Part shown: positions 7,988 through 12,879 of the stretch, piece after piece
How positions within the stretch are numbered: the stretch's first letter is position 1
Layout: the number at the start of each line of letters is the position of its first letter
DNA from: Psychrobacter sp.
Lineage (GTDB): Bacteria > Pseudomonadota > Gammaproteobacteria > Pseudomonadales > Moraxellaceae
Reading direction: 5' to 3'
Assembly: GCA_029264635.1 (NCBI GenBank)
Contig: JARIAA010000278.1
Span: 1-12,879, forward strand
Length of the DNA stretch: 12,879 nt
Notes under the pieces: model-generated
The model's input: the letters and a program-made list of their open reading frames with translations, nothing else
The model's database searches: none
What the model was told of the DNA's origin: nothing
Position numbers and translations under genes: made by a program

Positions 7988-8179
7988 AGATTATGAATTT
8001 ACGAAAGTGTCATTTTTTAGAATCCTAAGCTTTACATAGTTTTCTTCTAAGAAAATGGCTCTTGCAATAATTGCAACCCTTATTTTGGGTATCGAGTTTT
8101 CAAAATTTATGAAAATGTAAATAAGCACTTTAAAACTACGTTGTTTTACCTAATTTCACTTTAAGGAAATTATTCTTGC

Positions 8180-8213
8180 GCGGCTAAAATTGTATACAAT
8201 TTTTTTACACCGC
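8180..8213 (+). promoter_or_regulatory. Leader hairpin just before tRNA-Lys copy 2
   Basis: An outer stem GCGG (8180-8183) / CCGC (8210-8213) encloses AAAATTG / CAATTTT (8186-8192 / 8197-8203) with a TATA loop; the centre ATTGTATACAAT is a perfect 12-bp palindrome. The segment is the same length (39 nt from the shared GCG to the tRNA) as the one before copy 1. Compared with copy 1, two outer-stem pairs change on both sides (A-T to C-G, A-T to G-C), while one pair is lost (C-G to C-A). Confidence 0.5.
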
Positions 8214-8216
8214 TCA

Positions 8217-8292
8217 GGACCGATAGCTCAGTTGGTAGAGCAGTTGACTTTTAATCAATTGGTCCCGCGTTCGAGTCGCGGTCGGTCCACCA
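8217..8292 (+). tRNA. tRNA-Lys(UUU), copy 2
   Basis: Base-for-base identical to the copy at 7864-7939, with the same full cloverleaf, TTT anticodon and encoded CCA. It is followed seven bases later by a strong intrinsic terminator, so it ends the tRNA transcription unit. Outside the tRNA, similarity between the two copies is limited to about 47 nt upstream and three bases (TAT) downstream. This points to an old tandem duplication, or one with strong drift in the spacer. Confidence 0.98.
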
Positions 8293-8298
8293 TATCCC

Positions 8299-8331
8299 AA
8301 AAGCCCAGTCATTGATGACTGGGCTTTTTTT
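8299..8331 (+). terminator. Rho-independent terminator of the tRNA-Lys unit
   Basis: A 13-bp perfect stem with core AGCCCAGTCA (8302-8311) / TGACTGGGCT (8316-8325) and a TTGA loop runs into seven T (8325-8331). The A-run on the 5' side makes it partly functional in the other direction, so it may also stop the convergent hydrolase transcript, which ends at 8381. Confidence 0.92.
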
Positions 8332-8380
8332 ATGACCCCAATTTAGTTTTTTCAAATAGCATGGTTAGATCTGTATTACT

Positions 8381-9148
8381 TCAATAATCCTTAACACTTT
8401 CTTTTCTACCCATTAGCTTATGTTTAATAGTGTCCTTTACTGTACGCGGTTTTTTAGGGGCTTGAATAATAAGTGTATCAAAAGTTGCCGCATCTATTGC
8501 CATCTCACGACCATGGGCCATCATAACATTTAAGGGTTTTAAACCTTTAATTTTCTGTAAGGACTTAATATAAACTTTAGGATCGTAAACAGGAAATGGA
8601 GCAACGAACTTATGGCGCAGCTTTATAATTAAATCGGCAGTATAAACTTGACGACTAGACGTATGAAATAGCGACAAATCTCTATCGGTATGTCCAGGTG
8701 TCTCCAAAACTTGCCAATCCTCAAATCCTGTAATATAGTCGCGGTCTTGAACGGTTATATCAGGCTGCAAATGTGCTGGATACCATAAATTTTTGAGAGT
8801 ACGTCCTTGACGCTTAGCGACATAATGAGCAAGGCCCATATCTACGGCATGCATAATATGCCCATCGATGCCGCTATACCATTGATGTTGCTTAGCTGCT
8901 GATACAATTAAGCATCCAGTCATGTCTCTAAATTTATGCGCGCCACCAGCATGGTCAGGATGCATATGGGTAACCACTACTGTTTTTAAGTCAGTGATGG
9001 GACGCTGCAAAGTCGTTTTGATGTAATCAAGTACTAATATCACATCAGGACGGCAGCCTCCGTCTAGCAGCATAATCTTATCTGGATATACAGCAAGATA
9101 CATGCTTTGAATATATCCTTCTAAGCGTATAATTTTACATAAACTCAT
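8381..9148 (-). CDS. Metallo-beta-lactamase-fold hydrolase
   Basis: 255-residue member of the MBL-fold superfamily, probably a cytoplasmic hydrolase of the glyoxalase II/lactonase-like kind; there is no signal peptide. The full metal-binding set is visible: HMHPDH (61-66: His61, His63, Asp65, His66), His153 in TPGHTDRD, bridging Asp172 in YTADL and His212 in MMAHG. These ligands fit a dinuclear zinc site. The basic C-terminal tail (about 232-252, PKKPRTVKDTIKHKLMGRK) lies beyond the core fold. The start at 9148 has a good ribosome-binding site (AAGGA, 6 nt before the ATG). On the minus strand a TATAAT lies at 9231-9226, about 77 bp upstream, with no clear -35. Its neighbours share no obvious pathway with it. 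Substrate unknown; quorum lactones, thioesters and organic esters are all possible for this fold. Confidence 0.88.
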   Translation of the reverse strand: MSLCKIIRLEGYIQSMYLAVYPDKIMLLDGGCRPDVILVLDYIKTTLQRPITDLKTVVVTHMHPDHAGGAHKFRDMTGCLIVSAAKQHQWYSGIDGHIMHAVDMGLAHYVAKRQGRTLKNLWYPAHLQPDITVQDRDYITGFEDWQVLETPGHTDRDLSLFHTSSRQVYTADLIIKLRHKFVAPFPVYDPKVYIKSLQKIKGLKPLNVMMAHGREMAIDAATFDTLIIQAPKKPRTVKDTIKHKLMGRKESVKDY

Positions 9149-9259
9149 TTATCTTCCTTGATTCATGCTAAAGCTTTATGCTTATCAAGCTCTGATATTG
9201 CATCAATCTAAGCCTTGTTTTCTTTATTATAGCGTTGATACTTTGCAATTTATTTATTT

Positions 9260-9303
9260 TGAGTGAACGCTTGTGACTATTACCAATGGTAGAAATTCAC
9301 TCA
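9260..9303. repeat. Inverted repeat upstream of the MBL-fold gene
   Basis: TGAGTGAA (9260-9267) and TTCACTCA (9296-9303) are perfect 8-bp inverted arms 28 bp apart, enclosing a smaller dyad TACC-AAT-GGTA. It lies between the katE terminator and the possible minus-strand -10 box of the MBL-fold gene. It could be an operator or a leader structure. No regulator family is suggested by the sequence alone. Confidence 0.4.
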
Positions 9304-9341
9304 GTAGTAGATCCAACCGAAAAACAATAAATTATAGAGAC

Positions 9342-9369
9342 AAAAACTCAGCCCTAAGGCTGAGTTTTT
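9342..9369 (-). terminator. Rho-independent terminator after katE
   Basis: AAAAACTCAGCC (9342-9353), loop CTAA and GGCTGAGTTTTT (9358-9369) form a 12-bp stem flanked by an A-run and a T-run, 31 bp past the katE stop. It should terminate katE on the minus strand, and it is symmetric enough to work in both directions. Confidence 0.9.
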
Positions 9370-9399
9370 AATATTCCAAACAACAATTTTCTGTACTCA

Positions 9400-11490
9400 T
9401 TAAGCTAAGTCACGAACCTTAGGCTCACGCTCCCACAGACGCGATTTGGCATTTTCGATAAAAGTGTCCATCTCAGAAAGTGGCGTTACAAAGCTATCTT
9501 TTTCAACAGGCAGTTTACTTAAGACAAACTCCTCCGTCGCTGGACAATAAGCAATAGCCTTACAATGAACGTAGGCATCAGTGAACCAATCTAGCGTTGA
9601 GCTGTCTTCTGCAAGCTTCTTAGCTTGGTCTGGCATAATGATACTAACAACTGCATCAAACAGCACAGAGGGCGCACCAGCGACGCGCTCATCGGCTTGA
9701 ATACGAGTACCATCATCAAGCTCAACCTCTTTACTTGGCGCGACTATTTTTACCATACCGCCTTCAGCATTGATAGCATCTTCAAACTTCTTGACCTGCT
9801 CATGACTTGAACCTTTAGCGACCAAAATACCTACTAAACGACCCTGCAAGGTTTTAGGACTAAGACCAATAGTTTGTACTGCTTTAGAAGTCGCCATATC
9901 TAGAATGGGTGCTGCAGGCTCAGCTGCTTCAGTCAATTTCATACCAAGCGCAGTAGCGACACGGTTTGCCAGATCTTCATCGATATTAATCAGATGACTC
10001 AGTACACGAGTACGGACATGAGGCGCATCTACTTTACCAAGCTCGAAGGCATAGGCTGTCGCAATGTGAGCTTGCTCGGCTGGCGTTTGGCTACGATAGA
10101 ACATACGCGGTTGACTATAGTGATCGGCAAAGCTCTCAGCACGTATACGTCCTTTAACCTGATCATCAAACTTTTCAGGGAAAGACTTAAAGCCTTTCTT
10201 ATCGCTTTCACGCGGACGATCTAAATCTAAACTTTGTGGCTCATAAAGCACACGAGTTTTGGGTACTTGCATCTGCATATGACCATCTTGCTGATTATTA
10301 GCAAACGGGCATTTAGGCGCATTAATCGGAATTTGCACAAAGTTTGGCGAACCTAAACGCTTAAGCTGCGTGTCTAAGTAGCTAAATAGGCGACCTTGCA
10401 ATAACGGATCGTTACTAAAATCTATACCTGGTGGTACATGCGATAGACAGAATGCTACTTGCTCAGTTTCTGCAAAGAAGTTATCTGGATTGCGATTCAA
10501 TACCATTTTGCCCACGGTTCTTACTGGCACCAGCTCTTCTGGAATTAGTTTGGTAGAATCTAGGTGATCAAATGGAAACTCAGCCGCTTCTTCTTCGGTG
10601 AAGAGCTGAACGCCAAACTCCCACTCAAAATACATGCCATTGTCAATCGCCTCAAACATATCACGGCGGTTGTAATCAGGGTCAGCACCAGAGATTTTAA
10701 CGGCTTCATCCCAGATCAGTGATTGTACCCCAGCTACTGGCTTCCAATGGAAACGGAAAAATGTGCTCTTACCTTCTTTGTTAAGCAGACGGAAAGTATG
10801 GATACCGAAGCCTTCCATCATACTAAAGCTACGCGGTAGAGCACGATCACTCATGAGCCAAATAACGTTATGCATAGTTTCTGGACTTAACGAGACAAAG
10901 TCCCAAAAAGTATCGTGTGCAGAAGCTGCTTGCGGAAAACCGCGATCAGGCTCAGGTTTGACCGCATGCACGAAGTCTGGAAACTTAATAGCATCTTGAA
11001 TAAAGAAGATAGGCATATTGTTACCAACAAGGTCCCAATTTACCTCTTCAGTATATATCTTTACGGAAAACCCGCGTACATCACGCGGTGTATCTTTTGA
11101 GCCTTTATTACCCGCGACAGTTGAGAAACGCGTAAATAATGGTGTTTGTTTACCCGTCTCAGTCAAGATCTTTGCCGTAGTATATTCTTCTAACGACTCA
11201 GTTAGTTCAAAATAACCGTGCGCGGCGCTACCACGAGCATGAACCACACGCTCAGGGATACGCTCATGGTCAAAATGGTTAATCTTCTCGCGCATTACAA
11301 AATCTTCTAAAAGCGTTGGACCACGGTCACCTGCTTTTAAAGAATTTTGATTATCTGAGATAGCAACCCCTTGTTGGGTCGTCAAAACTTTACCGTTATC
11401 GTCTGCTCTTTGGTGGGTCTCACCACCATTGCCACGTGTAGAATTCATATCCTTGGCGGGGTCAGTATGATCAATATCTGTTTTCATCAT
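9400..11490 (-). CDS. katE: Large-subunit monofunctional catalase (KatE/HPII type)
   Basis: Haem catalase that converts hydrogen peroxide to water and oxygen. The 696-residue length and the extra C-terminal flavodoxin-like domain (about 549-690, GRLVGILVAKG to AIAYCPATEEF) place it in the large-subunit clade with E. coli HPII (753 residues). Essential residues are visible: catalytic His84 in RVVHARGSAAHGYF, Asn157 in VGNNMPIFFIQDA, and haem-ligand Tyr371 in RLFSYLDTQ. By alignment Cys348 (VAFCLSH) takes the place of HPII His392, so the His-Tyr crosslink of HPII cannot form. The N-terminal arm is about 44 residues shorter than in HPII. Two adjacent ATG codons open the frame; the second (11487) is better spaced from AGGA. 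The gene is transcribed alone, divergent from the dienelactone-hydrolase-like gene. No clear sigma-70 promoter or OxyR site was found. Confidence 0.95.
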   Translation of the reverse strand: MMKTDIDHTDPAKDMNSTRGNGGETHQRADDNGKVLTTQQGVAISDNQNSLKAGDRGPTLLEDFVMREKINHFDHERIPERVVHARGSAAHGYFELTESLEEYTTAKILTETGKQTPLFTRFSTVAGNKGSKDTPRDVRGFSVKIYTEEVNWDLVGNNMPIFFIQDAIKFPDFVHAVKPEPDRGFPQAASAHDTFWDFVSLSPETMHNVIWLMSDRALPRSFSMMEGFGIHTFRLLNKEGKSTFFRFHWKPVAGVQSLIWDEAVKISGADPDYNRRDMFEAIDNGMYFEWEFGVQLFTEEEAAEFPFDHLDSTKLIPEELVPVRTVGKMVLNRNPDNFFAETEQVAFCLSHVPPGIDFSNDPLLQGRLFSYLDTQLKRLGSPNFVQIPINAPKCPFANNQQDGHMQMQVPKTRVLYEPQSLDLDRPRESDKKGFKSFPEKFDDQVKGRIRAESFADHYSQPRMFYRSQTPAEQAHIATAYAFELGKVDAPHVRTRVLSHLINIDEDLANRVATALGMKLTEAAEPAAPILDMATSKAVQTIGLSPKTLQGRLVGILVAKGSSHEQVKKFEDAINAEGGMVKIVAPSKEVELDDGTRIQADERVAGAPSVLFDAVVSIIMPDQAKKLAEDSSTLDWFTDAYVHCKAIAYCPATEEFVLSKLPVEKDSFVTPLSEMDTFIENAKSRLWEREPKVRDLA

Positions 11491-11557
11491 TCATCCTAGC
11501 TAGTAAATTGTAGTATGCTCAAAGCGGAGCTACCACTAATATTACCTAAAAAATCAG

Positions 11558-11567
11558 ATGTATACAT
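11558..11567. repeat. Palindrome in the katE upstream region
   Basis: ATGTATACAT is a perfect 10-bp palindrome about 70 bp upstream of the katE start. Its TGTATACA core also occurs in the leader of tRNA-Lys copy 2 (8192-8199). It could be a regulator half-site or a chance AT-rich palindrome. Confidence 0.25.
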
Positions 11568-11595
11568 GACTTACCTTGTTGATATTTGGTTAAAG

Positions 11596-11624
11596 TTCGC
11601 ACCCACAAAAGAGGATTTTATAAT
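11596..11624 (+). promoter_or_regulatory. Promoter candidate for the exported hydrolase gene
   Basis: TTCGCA (11596-11601, 4 of 6 matches to consensus), a 17-bp spacer and a perfect TATAAT (11619-11624) predict a start near 11631. That would give a leader of about 130 nt before the ATG at 11760, containing the direct repeat at 11664-11694. An unused AAGGAG at 11647-11652 lies in this leader without an open frame behind it. Confidence 0.45.
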
Positions 11625-11663
11625 TTTTTTGGTGCATGATACTATCAAGGAGAAGTTTATATA

Positions 11664-11694
11664 AATCTTGCTACTTTTTGAATCTTGCTACTTT
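11664..11694 (+). repeat. Direct repeat in the leader of the hydrolase gene
   Basis: AATCTTGCTACTTT occurs twice, at 11664-11677 and 11681-11694, with a 17-bp period. Inverted arms TACTATC (11640-11646) and GATAGTA (11696-11702) flank the pair. The repeat could be two binding sites or a small tandem duplication. Confidence 0.6.
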
Positions 11695-11759
11695 CGATAG
11701 TAACTTTAAATATCTATTTTTCTAAAAACATATTATTAACTTAACCTATGAGGCTATTT

Positions 11760-12554
11760 ATGTTATCTATTTCTTCACGCGCGCTTATCTATAGCTATCG
11801 CTCGTTACTGCTTGGCACCTCTCTTGGTATAACGACTTTGATGATTAGTCAAACAGCATCGGCAATCACTACCAAAGATATCTTGTATAAGCTAGACAAC
11901 CAATCTTATCAAGGTTATTACGCCAAAGCAGACAAAGCAAACGCGCCTTTTATCCTACTCATCCATGATTGGGATGGTCTTACCGATTATGAAAAAAAAC
12001 GTGCTGATATGTTAGCGGAAGAAGGATATAACGTTTTAGCAGCCGATATGTTTGGAACAGGCGTGCGCCCTACTACTATGGAAGATAAAAAGCGTCTTAC
12101 CTCAGCGCTATATGAAGACCGTAAAAAGATGCGCCGCTTACTCCAAGAAGCCTTGAACGTAGGCCAACAACAAGGCAATGATGTACGCAAAGGCGTGACG
12201 ATGGGATATTGTTTTGGCGGTAGCGTTGCACTTGAGCTTGCACGCTCGGGTTTTGCGCAAAAGGCGTTTGTGCCTTTTCATGGTGGGCTTGAGACGCCGG
12301 CGAGTCAAACTTATGATAAAACTCAGGGCGAGATTTTGGTTTTCCATGGTACGGCTGATGAAGCCGTTCCGCTTGAGGACTTTATGGCGCTCGCTAAGAC
12401 GCTGGAAGCTAGTAAAGTCCCGAATGAGATGATCACTTATAGCGGTGCAGTCCATGCTTTCACTGATTTTAACAACCCTGACAGATACAACGAACGAGCA
12501 GACAAGCGCTCTTGGATTCGCTACTTAGATTTTTTAAAAAATACTTATAAATGA
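11760..12554 (+). CDS. Exported dienelactone-hydrolase-family protein
   Basis: Alpha/beta-hydrolase of the dienelactone hydrolase family, predicted to be exported. From ATG 11760 it is 264 residues: a signal peptide with a basic start, a hydrophobic core and TASA, with cleavage after about residue 35, then the hydrolase domain. The Cys-Asp-His triad is visible: Cys151 in GYCFGG, Asp200 in HGTADEAVP and His232 in VHAFTD. The family segment usually written HEWWGLN reads HDWDGLT here, so the glutamate that holds the catalytic cysteine in characterised enzymes is an aspartate (Asp70). ATG 11760 is preferred over 11748 because GAGG lies 6 nt before it, while 11748 has no ribosome-binding site. It is divergent from katE, though a shared role is not shown. 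Substrate unknown; periplasmic ester or lactone hydrolysis is likely. Confidence 0.9.
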   Translation: MLSISSRALIYSYRSLLLGTSLGITTLMISQTASAITTKDILYKLDNQSYQGYYAKADKANAPFILLIHDWDGLTDYEKKRADMLAEEGYNVLAADMFGTGVRPTTMEDKKRLTSALYEDRKKMRRLLQEALNVGQQQGNDVRKGVTMGYCFGGSVALELARSGFAQKAFVPFHGGLETPASQTYDKTQGEILVFHGTADEAVPLEDFMALAKTLEASKVPNEMITYSGAVHAFTDFNNPDRYNERADKRSWIRYLDFLKNTYK

Positions 12555-12564
12555 GTGGGATTTT

Positions 12565-12595
12565 TAAAAAGTAGTGCGCAGTTGCGATGCTACTT
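12565..12595 (-). terminator. Possible terminator between the convergent hydrolase and DUF938 remnant
   Basis: Read on the minus strand, AAGTAG (12595-12590) pairs with CTACTT (12574-12569), with a small inner CGC/GCG stem, and five T follow (complement of A at 12566-12570). It lies in the gap between the two convergent genes and would end transcripts of the former methyltransferase gene. In the plus direction no T-run follows the stem directly. Confidence 0.4.
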
Positions 12596-12596
12596 C

Positions 12597-12879
12597 TCAC
12601 TGCTTTGTCTTTTTGAAAATTAAAATTTGATTATTTGCTGGCAAAAGCTATTCCTTAACCAATGTTAAATGATCCAGTTTTGCTAGAGCAATGATCTCTT
12701 CTTTATTGCGAAGTAAACACTATGATGAGCAGTCCCGAATCCTACTTCCAATACACGAGCATAACCCTGTAATTCTATTTGTAGTACTTCTAAAATAGCG
12801 TCTTTATTATTCTCACAGGCCTGCAAAAGCGGGCGCCTATCTGTATCAACATTATTACGTTTTCTATCATTTTTATGCT
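12597..12879 (-). pseudogene. DUF938/UPF0585 methyltransferase remnant with internal deletion
   Basis: Remnant of a SAM-dependent methyltransferase-like gene (DUF938, the bacterial relatives of METTL26), running in from the right edge. The N-terminal piece reads DTDRRPLLQACENNKDAIL, then GYARVLEVGFGTAHHSVYFA, matching the family start RxxLxACExNKxxIL and motif I (usually EIGSGTGQH), and stops at 12685-12683. In the next frame, from about 12707, KEEIIALAKLDHLTLVKE follows, then a TAG at 12650-12648, then PANNQILIFKK to the final TGA at 12599-12597. These are the family's C-terminal end (IRDxExxxALAxxxGLxLxxD, MPANNxxLVF). The middle, roughly 110-140 residues including most of the Rossmann domain, is missing. 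A frame change at the junction, a further nonsense codon and a degraded SAM motif all indicate a non-functional gene. The family match is from memory of its conserved words. Confidence 0.85.

Noticed and set aside
8217..8380. tRNA-Lys 3' end as an integration site of a genomic island
   Set aside because: No integrase, no repeat of the tRNA 3' end further on, and no phage or transposase genes in the window. The identical tRNA copy upstream is a complete gene, not an att remnant.
9625..11215. Several plus-strand open frames opposite katE
   Set aside because: They are antisense shadows of a strongly supported catalase gene, with no protein-family features or ribosome-binding sites.
11640..11712. 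OxyR-type site between katE and the divergent hydrolase gene
   Set aside because: Some ATAG and CTAT words occur, but their spacing does not fit the ATAG-N7-CTAT-N7-ATAG-N7-CTAT pattern.
8381..12554. A linked new defence or stress system formed by the MBL-fold, KatE and DLH-like genes
   Set aside because: The three genes are in separate transcription units on different strands, with their own terminators or promoters and no shared domain logic. Proximity alone does not support a system.

Overview
The window looks like a chromosomal segment of a gamma-proteobacterium of the family Moraxellaceae, most likely Psychrobacter. This rests on the moderate-to-low GC content, the gene order leuS-lptE-holA, and the protein sequences. 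It is a family-level inference from remembered relatives, not a database result.

Layout. Positions 1-3847 (+) carry the end of leuS (leucyl-tRNA synthetase), lptE (outer-membrane LPS assembly lipoprotein) and holA (DNA polymerase III delta subunit), closely spaced on one strand. As written, leuS has an in-frame TAA at 98-100. Positions 4130-7571 (+) carry macA and macB, the periplasmic adaptor and the ABC permease of a MacAB-type tripartite efflux pump; no TolC-like partner gene is present. Positions 7572-8331 hold two identical tRNA-Lys(UUU) genes 277 bp apart, with a near-consensus promoter upstream and a strong terminator after the second. Positions 8381-9148 (-) encode a cytoplasmic metallo-beta-lactamase-fold hydrolase. 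Positions 9400-11490 (-) encode a large-subunit monofunctional catalase (KatE/HPII type). Positions 11760-12554 (+), divergent from katE, encode an exported dienelactone-hydrolase-family protein. The right edge (12597-12879, -) holds a decayed DUF938/UPF0585 methyltransferase gene in which the N-terminal and C-terminal pieces have been joined by an internal deletion.

Most of the window is ordinary housekeeping and stress or efflux content. I see no mobile element, CRISPR array or phage genes, and no convincing new multi-gene system. The points most worth a second look are the stop codon in leuS, the deletion-scarred DUF938 remnant, a hairpin with compensatory base changes just upstream of both tRNA-Lys copies, and a MacA coiled-coil hairpin that appears three heptads longer per arm than E. 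coli MacA.

No gene-free stretch exceeds 300 bp. The larger gaps are 3848-4120 (no convincing element), 7572-7863 and 7940-8216 (tRNA leader and spacer), 9149-9399 (katE terminator and an inverted repeat) and 11491-11747 (divergent promoter region with a direct repeat).
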